NCBI GenBank assembly: GCA_028819505.1
Contig: JAPPLH010000070.1
Location: forward strand, 1-47,403
Direction of reading: 5' to 3'
Source of the DNA: Acidimicrobiaceae bacterium
GTDB taxonomy: Bacteria; Actinomycetota; Acidimicrobiia; Acidimicrobiales; Aldehydirespiratoraceae
Length of the DNA stretch: 47,403 nt
Positions 1 through 6,942 of the stretch are shown here, in pieces; position 1 is the stretch's first letter, and each line of letters opens with the position of its first letter. Both the position numbers and the translations under genes were made by a program. The notes under the pieces are model-generated. The model saw only the letters and a list, made by a program, of their open reading frames with translations. It made no database searches and was not told the DNA's origin.

Positions 1-1
1 G

Positions 2-100
2 CCACGTTCGGGTACTGACTTCGCCAACCACCGAATCCGAGCCCTGCTCTACGCCCGCAGACCCAACCGGGCGCTGCTCGACACCCTCACTCCGACCTGA
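2..100 (+). pseudogene. ISL3-family transposase, C-terminal tail (partial)
   Basis: The reading frame from base 2 encodes the typical end of an ISL3-family DDE transposase (ANHRIRALLYARRPNRALL, then stop at 98-100). The same sequence occurs on the minus strand at 10.2-10.7 kb. Just before this piece both copies read TTCGGGTACTGACTTC, which puts a stop into the upstream frame, so the tail is out of frame with the rest of the transposase in both. Only the tail is visible because the window starts here. The following bases match the element's terminal repeat. Family assignment is from remembered ISL3 C-termini (NYRIRALLYAGKPNW) and is fairly secure. Confidence 0.7.
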
Positions 101-113
101 AACGCGGAGAGCG
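86..113 (+). repeat. ISL3-type terminal inverted repeat, right end (copy 1)
   Basis: Read on the minus strand from 113, this is GCTCTCCGCGTTTCAGGTCG followed by GAGTGAGGG. It matches the end at 10219-10250 and, with a few changes, the putative left end at 17385-17413. Three matching ends next to ISL3 transposase pieces are good evidence that this is the element terminus. Confidence 0.65.
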
Positions 114-286
114 GCCTGGCCCGGCTTCGACGCCTGCAGCGCCGCGATCGCGCCATCGCGAGCAACAGCCCGTAGCCGGGCGATCACCGACCGGTCCACC
201 CCAGCCTCGGCCGCGGCGTCGGCCTGGGAGATCTGCCCCGTCAGCATCCGCAGCCACAAGTCGTACTTCTGCTCTGCTGTCAGCAT
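113..286 (-). pseudogene. Transposase OrfA-like helix-turn-helix fragment
   Basis: On the minus strand an ATG at 286 opens a frame beginning MLTAEQKYDLWLRMLTGQIS and continuing through a clear helix-turn-helix (QADAAAEAGVDRSVIARLRA) to about base 113, where it runs into the ISL3 terminal repeat and continues open off the window edge. This resembles the short N-terminal HTH proteins of IS3-like elements in actinobacteria. It looks like an OrfA disrupted by the ISL3 end, since the conserved part stops exactly at that repeat. No OrfB is visible. Exact IS family not certain. Confidence 0.5.
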
Positions 287-723
287 CCGCTTGCTTCCGC
301 TGTGTCGACGTCATCGTTGATGGCCCCCACCTTCAAGGCCAGCAACCGTGTCACATGCAGTCTGAAAGAACCGGGATCCCGTCGCGCGAACTCAGAAACA
401 TCGCGCCCCGCGCCAATGGATGCTGGTTCGGAGAATCGATCTTCAGATCGACCTGGGGATCGATCCAACCAACGGACACTTGTCTGCTTGAACGATCAGT
501 GGTTCTCTGGGCAGGGAGGCAACGCGGTGACGGCGGCAGTTCATCGCGGCCCAGAGAACCGAACCCGGTGTGCCTCACGCTGTCGCCTGCCGGGCTCGCG
601 GCGAACCGACTGGTGGCGCCGTGCTCGAAGTGGCGCCTCATCGAGTATACCCGACGCGACGGGGTCATGCCCGAGTGCTGGTCGCCGGCGTCGGTGCTGC
701 TCGGAGAGACGCGTCTGGTGGGT
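287..723. other. Intergenic region downstream of the CBASS operon
   Basis: This 437-bp stretch lies between the OrfA fragment and the stop of cap4. Overlapping open frames on both strands have no recognisable domain, no ribosome binding site and biased composition, so none is called as a gene. The one clear structure is a perfect 12-bp inverted repeat at 501-512 and 549-560 (separate entry). Confidence 0.6.
501..560. repeat. Perfect 12-bp inverted repeat, 36-bp loop
   Basis: GGTTCTCTGGGC at 501-512 is repeated as GCCCAGAGAACC at 549-560. It lies about 165 bp past the end of the CBASS operon. It may be a transcript-end hairpin, a small MITE-like relic or a recombination site; no poly-T tract follows on either strand, so a classic intrinsic terminator is unlikely. 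Confidence 0.6.
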
Positions 724-2175
724 TCAGGCCAGGATGAGGAAGGTGGGGGCGTATCCGTTGCCGGTGCCGAGGTGCTCATAGACGATTGTTGGGCGCATGG
801 CGTTCCAGCGGTGTCCCAGCAGCAGTGCCAGTGCTCCCGGGGTGGCCAGAAACAAGTGGATGCGAGCAACCGACACGGTCCGTAGCAGGTCGCGCACGGC
901 GTTGCGTACTGCGACGGCTGCCGCGGCGGCCGTTGGACTGTCGGGGATCGCCGCAGGGCTGGGCCCGACGGCAGGCAGGATCGATGTCAGGCTTCCGACG
1001 GGAAGGTTGGCGGCAGCGATATAGGCGCTCACCTCAGCAGTTGGGTCAGCGGCAACCCCCACGGCTACAGCGGCGTCCGGGCCGTCGCCGACGGCGGCGG
1101 TCTCAGCCCGGACATCGACCGACGCACTGAGGTCTTCGCTGGACCAGATCGCCTCCTTCTGCAGGCCTGCCACCTCGAATCCGCTCACCTCGCGGAAGGC
1201 AGTGCCAGCGTGGAACCACACGGGTAGCCGCATGGCGCCGCGCACGATTGCACGCCGGACGCCAGCGTTGTGTAGCCGTTGAGCTACTTGTTCGATGTCT
1301 TCGCTTATGCGGTGCCATTGGTTCGGGTCGTGCAACTGGCGCCGCTCGAAAGCATCGTTGCCCAGGTAGGCGTCGATGAAGTTGATTCGCTCATCGGCGT
1401 CTTCGGGGTGCGGGTCGTAGTCGATGGCCTCGACGACTACGACAGCGCCGGGCGTTCGTTGCTGTCCGACACGCTCCAGAGCCATCTCACGCAACTTCTC
1501 GGGCGTGAGCGTGCGCTCTCGGAGCTGGACCCAGTCCCGGATGAGGCCGACGGCTGAGTCGATGGCCCGATGGTCGCTGTTGAGGCCCGCCGCGGACATG
1601 AGGGTTGCTGCTCGTTGCTGTTGTGACCTGATCGTTCGACCCGTCTCAAATCGCAGACTCCCGAGGAACTCCACCAGTTCGTCCTCGGTGATGTCAAGGT
1701 GCTGTGACCACAGCGCCCGACCCTCCGCGGCGCGGCGGTGGCTGATATCGGGCACGAGCAACTCCGTGACACGATCGAGGCCACGCATGACGGCGTCGTT
1801 GGGATCGATCTCGCGATCCGTGACCAACCGAAGTTCTGGATGATCGTGGCGCGTTGTCAAGTCGCGCCAGCTGCGGTGGAACTTCTGCAACACGCCCGAG
1901 GATGTCGGGTTCGAGGTTCTCGTCGACATGAGCCATCGATGCCCGACCGGGGTGGATGCGTCGACCGCGTGCTTGACCTGGGTATAGAGGCTCGGTCCGA
2001 CACCGCGGTGAACGACCACGTCATCCACGTTGCCGGCGTCGGGATGCTCGACGGTCACCGCGGTCACGGCGGGCGATCGCAACGCTTCGAGCGCCTCGTT
2101 CCATGCCACCAGGTGCTGGAAGTAGTCGCCGGCGAGCCGGGCGGCGCTCGGGCTCCGGCCCGCGGCGCCGATCAT
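724..2175 (-). CDS. cap4: CBASS effector: nuclease-SAVED protein (Cap4-like)
   Basis: This protein of 483 aa is the predicted killer effector of the CBASS operon. The N-terminal part (about 15-230) looks like a DUF4297/Cap4-type restriction nuclease: an acidic pair D51-D52 in NVDDVVVH is followed by YTQVKHA (Q66-V67-K68), the D...QxK pattern of PD-(D/E)xK enzymes. The C-terminal part (about 260-483) reads as a SAVED domain, which binds cyclic oligonucleotides; it ends with HLFLATPGALALLLGHRWNA and VYEHLGTGNGYAPTFLI. In known Cap4 proteins, ligand binding causes oligomerisation and indiscriminate dsDNA cutting. I chose ATG 2175 because it overlaps the cap3 stop (ATGA) and begins at the conserved part; the frame is open further upstream but that overlaps cap3. 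The catalytic residues are assigned by pattern only. It is last in the operon. Confidence 0.82.
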   Translation of the reverse strand: MIGAAGRSPSAARLAGDYFQHLVAWNEALEALRSPAVTAVTVEHPDAGNVDDVVVHRGVGPSLYTQVKHAVDASTPVGHRWLMSTRTSNPTSSGVLQKFHRSWRDLTTRHDHPELRLVTDREIDPNDAVMRGLDRVTELLVPDISHRRAAEGRALWSQHLDITEDELVEFLGSLRFETGRTIRSQQQRAATLMSAAGLNSDHRAIDSAVGLIRDWVQLRERTLTPEKLREMALERVGQQRTPGAVVVVEAIDYDPHPEDADERINFIDAYLGNDAFERRQLHDPNQWHRISEDIEQVAQRLHNAGVRRAIVRGAMRLPVWFHAGTAFREVSGFEVAGLQKEAIWSSEDLSASVDVRAETAAVGDGPDAAVAVGVAADPTAEVSAYIAAANLPVGSLTSILPAVGPSPAAIPDSPTAAAAAVAVRNAVRDLLRTVSVARIHLFLATPGALALLLGHRWNAMRPTIVYEHLGTGNGYAPTFLILA

Positions 2176-2657
2176 TGGCGTTCCTCTGGCCGCGCTGGTC
2201 TCACGTCGATGTGCGCGGTTCGTGCTCGACCGGCACGCGCACATAGTCCTTGAGGCCCCCACATGCCGCTGTGTGGGTCGCGCATGGCGACGATGAGCGC
2301 GATGTCGTCGTGGAGATGCTGCGAGATTCGTTTGAGTTGCCGGCGGTCTGTGCGGCTGGGTCCCTGTGGGGCGGGGTGGGTGTGCCACTCTCCTACGTAA
2401 CCGATCGGGGACTCGGCTGGGAGCGTGTCGAGGAAACGGCCTAGGAACTCGGATGCGGAGCTGTGGCGGCGTACGTACTGGGCGCGGCTCGCTTTCCGGT
2501 CGGGTACTTCCACGGCGTCGCATACGTAGATGCCGGAGCGGTGGCGCCACCCCAGCAGGATCCCGCCTGTCTCAAGCTCCGATTGCTCGGAGGCGGCATC
2601 AGTGATGGTCTGCCAGCCTGCCGGTTCGACCACGATCTCGCATCGTCGGGGTTTCAT
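2172..2657 (-). CDS. cap3: CBASS JAMM/MPN isopeptidase (Cap3)
   Basis: This 161-aa protein is a zinc-dependent JAMM peptidase of the deubiquitinase type. The complete motif is visible: E29 in ELETGGILLG, then EWHTHPAPQGPSRTD with H92, H94, S101 and D104. In type II CBASS, Cap3 removes the CD-NTase from targets to which Cap2 has joined it, and so limits or resets activation. The start overlaps the cap2 stop by 4 bases (ATGA) and the stop overlaps the cap4 start in the same way, so the three genes are probably translationally coupled. Length is normal for Cap3. Confidence 0.88.
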   Translation of the reverse strand: MKPRRCEIVVEPAGWQTITDAASEQSELETGGILLGWRHRSGIYVCDAVEVPDRKASRAQYVRRHSSASEFLGRFLDTLPAESPIGYVGEWHTHPAPQGPSRTDRRQLKRISQHLHDDIALIVAMRDPHSGMWGPQGLCARAGRARTAHIDVRPARPEERQ

Positions 2658-4120
2658 GGCTTCCCCTGCACGATCGGAGGGCCGTCGGGATGGCCGGTTA
2701 GAACGTCAATGACGGTCGGGGGATACATGCAGCGGCCCGACAGTAGGTCGGCTGCAAGTCCCGCGGCGCGGGCGGCCGCCGCGGCGCAGGCCCACGGCGG
2801 TGTCGGGGACACAGGGTCGCCGCATCCACCCTCGCGCAGCGGTCCGCCTGGCGCTAGCGGCCCGCCCGGCGCCAGTGGCGGGTCGTGTTGCTCGCCAGCA
2901 CGCAGGGGGGAACGGTCTACTCTTGCGACGCTGCCGGAGTGTTGCAGACAGACCGTGATCGCGGGCTTGTCGAGGATCCGGCTCGCGGTGAGGATCAGAG
3001 CCGTGGCTGGCCCGTTGCCGGTTGCGTCAATCACGAGGTCATGGTCGGCGAAGAGGTCCTCGGTGTCGCTCACAGAGGTGAGTACTTGGTGTCGCGAGGC
3101 GACGGCGTCTTCGGCGAGGATCCCGAATTCGACCAGGTGCTGCCTGACGGCTTCGGTCTTGGTTCGGCCGGTGTCTTTGCGGGTGGCCACATGGCGGATG
3201 CAGTTGCCGGGTCGCACACGGTCATAATCGACCAGGGTGAGGCGGCCGACACCTGAGCGGGCAAGCATCTCAGAGAGCAGGGATCCGACGGCTCCGACCC
3301 CAACGATCGCGACGGCTGTTGCGCCGAGGGCTTCGGCATCCAAGCCCGCCCGGAGACGGTAAGTCGATGCGCCAGCGTGAGCGGCACCGGCCGCGAACAG
3401 GCGACTGGCGCTCTTTTCCTTGGCGATGAGCGCCAGCGCGGCTTCGAACCCTTGGCGCCTGTAGCGCACCATCACGAACCTGACCCGGCCCCTGTCGATC
3501 TGTTCCCGCAGAGTCTCGGCCGCCTCTGAGCCCAGCACCTCGGCAAGCTCGTCGAACGAACGGACAGGTTCCTTGAGCTCGCCGGCATCCACCACCGCAG
3601 CTCCCGCCCATCGCGGGCTCTTCGGCGGAGCCTTGCCCTCGACGATCTCCCATACGCCGTGGCTGCCCCGTTTGGCCTTGCACGGCTCTCCGGTGAGTGG
3701 AGCGAGATCCGGGTATATGACCAGCTCATCGACGTGCGGCCAGTATCTCTCCAAGTCGAGATCGGGCGGGTCGTCGGGCCAGCCGTCAGCGTCGTTGGCG
3801 TGCCACTGCAGGATCCGGTCGATCACCGCCTCCGCGTCACCCCACGGCAGATCGCTGGCGTCCTCGTCGGACCACAAGCAGAACCCGCCGTCCAGGTCCC
3901 GGTGCCAGGAGTAGCCTCCCTCGCCGCCCGGGGTGAACACCCTGGGCTTGGAGATCGGGAAATCGTCGGTGAGCACAATGTGGTGCTCCACCGCCTCGCC
4001 ATCTACGGGCAGGTCGCCGAACAGCGATCGGCAGTCCTTCTGCAACCGGAAACCGCGGGCGCACAGATCTTCGATGAATGTCTCTCTCGCCGCCGCGACG
4101 CTGTCGCCCAGAACGCTCAT
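2654..4120 (-). CDS. cap2: CBASS E2-E1 fusion ligase (Cap2)
   Basis: This 488-aa protein combines an N-terminal E2-like domain and a C-terminal ThiF/E1-like adenylation domain. The E2 part has the likely catalytic Cys81 in DGGFCLWSDED, after HRDLDGG. The E1 part has a nucleotide loop at 274-279 (GVGAVG), LVDYDRV at about 296-302 and N306-x2-RH. A likely E1 active cysteine is C433 in EGGCGDPVSP. In known systems Cap2 conjugates the CD-NTase C-terminus to targets in a ubiquitin-like reaction, raising cyclase output. The ATG at 4120 is chosen because it overlaps the CD-NTase stop (TGATG); the frame is open another 55 codons inside that gene. A Gly/Pro-rich repeat (APGGPLAPGGPL, about 417-428) just before C433 is unusual. 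Confidence 0.87.
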   Translation of the reverse strand: MSVLGDSVAAARETFIEDLCARGFRLQKDCRSLFGDLPVDGEAVEHHIVLTDDFPISKPRVFTPGGEGGYSWHRDLDGGFCLWSDEDASDLPWGDAEAVIDRILQWHANDADGWPDDPPDLDLERYWPHVDELVIYPDLAPLTGEPCKAKRGSHGVWEIVEGKAPPKSPRWAGAAVVDAGELKEPVRSFDELAEVLGSEAAETLREQIDRGRVRFVMVRYRRQGFEAALALIAKEKSASRLFAAGAAHAGASTYRLRAGLDAEALGATAVAIVGVGAVGSLLSEMLARSGVGRLTLVDYDRVRPGNCIRHVATRKDTGRTKTEAVRQHLVEFGILAEDAVASRHQVLTSVSDTEDLFADHDLVIDATGNGPATALILTASRILDKPAITVCLQHSGSVARVDRSPLRAGEQHDPPLAPGGPLAPGGPLREGGCGDPVSPTPPWACAAAAARAAGLAADLLSGRCMYPPTVIDVLTGHPDGPPIVQGKP

Positions 4121-5106
4121 CACGCGAACCGGCCGTCTCCTGCCGGGATGGTGCGTTCTCCCGACGACACCCTGTGCAGGGGTTTGGCGGTGCCGTCCTC
4201 GTTGCAGGCCGCGGGCATCTCGAAGACCCAGTCGCCGTCGTCGTTGCGTCCGAAGATCTCTCGGAACGCTCGCGCGGACGGGCACAGCGCCATTTGCAGG
4301 GCGGTTTCGGCTTTGGATGCCAATGCGGCGAAAGTGGCTGCGGCGGTTTGCCTCTGTGCGTCAGTGGCGTTGATGGAGATGACGGCGCCGGGCATGGTCG
4401 GGTCCAGCACCGCGGCGCCTGCAGCGGCCGACTGCAGTTGCACCGCGATGCTGCGCAGAGCCGAGGTGAACAGCGTGGCAGTGCTCCGTGTGTCGAGACC
4501 TGCTTGGGCGGCGTGATAGGTGAGGATCTCGCAGTAGAAGCCGCCCGGGCGCTGGCCATCGCCGAGGTTGTGGCGGCGAGCCTGGCGGACGAGCTTGACG
4601 AGAGGCACATATTCGCCGTCATAGCGATTGTTCATCGCCGTTGTCAGCTCGGTGAGCCTCTCCGGGTTCGTCGTCTCCCAGCCTCCAGAGCGGTCAGGGA
4701 TCTCGATGTATGGCGAACTCATGCACGGGCGTGTCGGCACCGCGTCTACTGCGAGTCCCAGAACGGGGAAGTCGACCTTGACCGACCTGCGCTGGACCTC
4801 CACCCGCCCGGTGCCGTAGGCCCTGGCGAGCACGGCTGCGAAGCACTCCAGGAGCTGCCGCGGCGCCACATCGCGCGGAAGCTGCGGCAGCTTGGATAGC
4901 ACGTCGACGTCCTTGACCCGACGGATTGCCACGTGGCGCTTGTAGCTGCCGATGAGCACGGTGTCGATGCCGTAGGCCTTGAGCGTCGAGTCGGCCTCCA
5001 GGTGAGCTCGCGCATCGCTGTGCGCCGCCGCCGCTTTGGACTTGTCGGCCTCGGCGGCCTCCACGTTGGACTTGGCTCGTTCGAACTGTACATTGAGGTC
5101 AGGCAC
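4120..5106 (-). CDS. CBASS CD-NTase (cyclic oligonucleotide synthase)
   Basis: First gene of the CBASS operon, 328 aa. The CD-NTase (cGAS/DncV-like) core is visible: IGSYKR at 52-57, the metal-binding pair D66 and D68 in KDVDVL, and a third acidic residue D112 in VKVDFPVLG. The enzyme should make a cyclic di- or trinucleotide that switches on the SAVED effector; pairing with Cap4 suggests a trinucleotide, but product and clade cannot be read here. I place the start at GTG 5106 because GGAG lies 7 bases upstream; the frame stays open to 5289, but that extension (MSPQRLPYLL...) overlaps the divergent promoter and the capH start and does not look like protein. The C-terminus (GDGRFA) is what Cap2 would conjugate. 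Confidence 0.87.
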   Translation of the reverse strand: MPDLNVQFERAKSNVEAAEADKSKAAAAHSDARAHLEADSTLKAYGIDTVLIGSYKRHVAIRRVKDVDVLSKLPQLPRDVAPRQLLECFAAVLARAYGTGRVEVQRRSVKVDFPVLGLAVDAVPTRPCMSSPYIEIPDRSGGWETTNPERLTELTTAMNNRYDGEYVPLVKLVRQARRHNLGDGQRPGGFYCEILTYHAAQAGLDTRSTATLFTSALRSIAVQLQSAAAGAAVLDPTMPGAVISINATDAQRQTAAATFAALASKAETALQMALCPSARAFREIFGRNDDGDWVFEMPAACNEDGTAKPLHRVSSGERTIPAGDGRFA

Positions 5107-5267
5107 GGTTAGCTCCTTATCTGCAATAGCTTTCTCATTTGCCTTTCTGTCAGAATACACCAAGTGTTCGATCCTTGCAACCCACGGGGCCTGCGGGATG
5201 GTCAGGCCGGGATTCGGTGCCGTTTGCAACCGCGAACACCGTCTGCTACTATTCTGCTGCAATAGGT
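5107..5267. promoter_or_regulatory. Divergent promoter region with paired CTGCAATAG operators
   Basis: This 161-bp gap separates the CBASS operon from capH. For capH, TTGCAA (5224-5229) and TACTAT (5247-5252) are spaced 17 bp, a good -35/-10 pair. The 9-mer CTGCAATAG occurs twice, at 5121-5129 and 5257-5265. The second copy is part of an inverted repeat CTATT-N7-AATAG (5249-5265) that overlaps the capH -10; on the minus strand the first reads CTATTGCAG, overlapping a plausible CBASS -10 with CTGACA as a possible -35. This is the arrangement expected if the XRE protein represses both directions. Operator assignment is inference. Confidence 0.6.
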
Positions 5268-5744
5268 ATGGAAGCCGTTGGGGAGACACGACCGTCGAGG
5301 TTGGGCGACCGGATCCGGGCCCGGCGGACAGCCTTGGGCTTGACGCTCGCTGAGGTGGCTGAAGCAGCCGGCCTCTCGCTGCCCTATGTGTCGAACCTGG
5401 AACGCGGCCGGGGCAACCCGACTCTTGATGCGCTGCGTTCGGTGGCGCAGGCGCTGCAGCAGACGGTGACGGAACTCCTTGGCGACGAGCCCGGAGACGA
5501 CTTCGACCCCATGGAGCTGCTCTTGGCTCAGGCGCCGCAGTCGTTGCGGGCCTTTACGAGGACCGAACGGTTCAGGCGCACCGTCGGCGACCTCGCTGCG
5601 GCACAGGGGATGGCACGCGAGGAGATGGCGAAGCGACTGATGGTCGGGATGGCTTCCGCTCCAAGACGAAGCGCGGGCGATCCGACGGAGCAGGACTGGC
5701 GCCGCATGCTCGACGCGTACTACCTGATCCTCACCGACGAGTAG
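5268..5744 (+). CDS. capH: XRE-family repressor of the CBASS operon (CapH-like)
   Basis: This 158-aa protein has an N-terminal helix-turn-helix of the XRE/Cro type (LGDRIRARRTALGLTLAEVA, then AAGLSLPYVSNLERGRGNPTLDALRSVAQAL at about 12-62) and a helical C-terminal half. It is divergent from the CD-NTase operon and 12 bp upstream of an ImmA/IrrE peptidase. That layout is the published CapH-CapP control module, in which the repressor is cleaved by its partner protease after DNA damage. The function here is assigned from domains plus position, not from whole-protein similarity. I start at ATG 5268, 15 bases after the -10 box; the open frame reaches back to 5139 but would cross the promoter. Confidence 0.75.
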   Translation: MEAVGETRPSRLGDRIRARRTALGLTLAEVAEAAGLSLPYVSNLERGRGNPTLDALRSVAQALQQTVTELLGDEPGDDFDPMELLLAQAPQSLRAFTRTERFRRTVGDLAAAQGMAREEMAKRLMVGMASAPRRSAGDPTEQDWRRMLDAYYLILTDE

Positions 5745-5756
5745 CGTCGCCGCGCC

Positions 5757-6803
5757 ATGTTGTGGCGACGAGCCATCCGCCGCGTCGCGGACCAGATGGT
5801 CGACCTCGTGGCGGCCGATGCGCTGACCGACCTTCAGATTGAAGACCCCGCTTCTGCCGTCGAGGTCCACTTCCCGCCCGTGAGAGTGCGCTGCCTGCCG
5901 AGCCCCGATCTGACCCGGGGCGACTGCTCCGTCGACGGCTACTACGAGCCGTTCCTCGATCCCGAGGAGCCGCAGATCTTGTATTCGGGGGACGTGATCG
6001 CACAGAGGGCCAGATTCACCGTCATGCACGAACTCGGGCACCACCTCCTCAACACGACCGGTTCGCACCTCCTCGACGATCTGGATCGCCTCGGCGGCTC
6101 GGCGCGGGGAGCCTGCGAAGCCGAAGAGGCTGCGTGCGACCGCTTCGCGGGGAACGTGATCGTCCCCGCGGCCCACCTAGCAGAGATCATCGGCAGCAGA
6201 GCACTCATGCCCAGGCACCTTCTGAAGCTGCGCGAGGTGACCGACGCCAGTTGGGAAGCACTAGCGGTGCGAACCGCCGACTACCCCGACACCAAGACCG
6301 CCGTCATCCTTCTCAGGGAGCCCGGGGAGGTGTCGTTCGTTGCCTCCGCCGGACTGGCGCGCTGGCGACGAGGAAGCCTGGTACAGCCGGATGGCCCCCT
6401 CGACCGGGCACTGGCGCGCAACACCGCGACCGCCGACAAGGACATCTACCGGTACGGGCTGGGCGGAGCGGAAGCACTGTTCTGCGACACGGCCCGCATC
6501 GACGAGCGGCTCGCGGTGGCGGTCATGTCCGCCCGCCGCAGCGACGGCAGGCTGTCCATCCTGGAACCAGTCGAACCGGTCTGGAAGACCCGAGATGAGT
6601 TCTGCCCATGGTGCAACGAGGAACGCGACGTGGGCTGGTGCCATGACTGCGCAGGCCGCAGGTGCCGGACCTGCCGACGCTGCGGCTGCCTGACTCCCAT
6701 CAAGAACCCCGTCTGCCCCCAATGCCATCTCGAAGGGCCATTCTGGCCCGGATCCAGCATCTGCCGAGACTGTGAAGCGGCTGGCCCGTCCCAAACGCCT
6801 TGA
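5757..6803 (+). CDS. capP: ImmA/IrrE-family metallopeptidase with cysteine-rich tail (CapP-like)
   Basis: This 348-aa protein is a zinc peptidase with HELGHHLL (HExxH at 91-95) and a downstream acidic helix (CEAEEAACDRFAGNVIVP) carrying the likely third ligand. It lies 12 bp behind the XRE gene, matching the CapH-CapP pair in which the peptidase is switched on (by single-stranded DNA in the studied example) and cuts the repressor. The middle section (about 150-280) would be the sensor domain. The last 60 residues hold many paired cysteines (CPWC, CHDC, CRTC, CRRCGC, CPQC, CRDC), probably several zinc ribbons; I do not recall such a tail in the characterised CapP. It could bind DNA or the repressor. 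Confidence 0.72.
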   Translation: MLWRRAIRRVADQMVDLVAADALTDLQIEDPASAVEVHFPPVRVRCLPSPDLTRGDCSVDGYYEPFLDPEEPQILYSGDVIAQRARFTVMHELGHHLLNTTGSHLLDDLDRLGGSARGACEAEEAACDRFAGNVIVPAAHLAEIIGSRALMPRHLLKLREVTDASWEALAVRTADYPDTKTAVILLREPGEVSFVASAGLARWRRGSLVQPDGPLDRALARNTATADKDIYRYGLGGAEALFCDTARIDERLAVAVMSARRSDGRLSILEPVEPVWKTRDEFCPWCNEERDVGWCHDCAGRRCRTCRRCGCLTPIKNPVCPQCHLEGPFWPGSSICRDCEAAGPSQTP

Positions 6804-6942
6804 TCTCGGGTTCCGTAACATTTAGCCTGGATCCACCGGCGCGGTGGGTTTCGCCACAGGGAGAGCATGGTCATCGAATATGAGATGACGTAGCCCTTCG
6901 GTAGCGTCAGGGGCGACCAGCAACATCTCATGGAGGCCCGAC

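Noticed and set aside
302-885. Overlapping frames of 120-176 codons on both strands left of cap4.
   Set aside because: No ribosome binding site, no domain, and all three overlap each other; the region also contains a non-coding inverted repeat.
5107-5289. The 61-codon N-terminal extension of the CD-NTase frame back to 5289.
   Set aside because: It would cross the divergent promoter and the capH start, while GTG 5106 has GGAG seven bases upstream and begins at family-like sequence.
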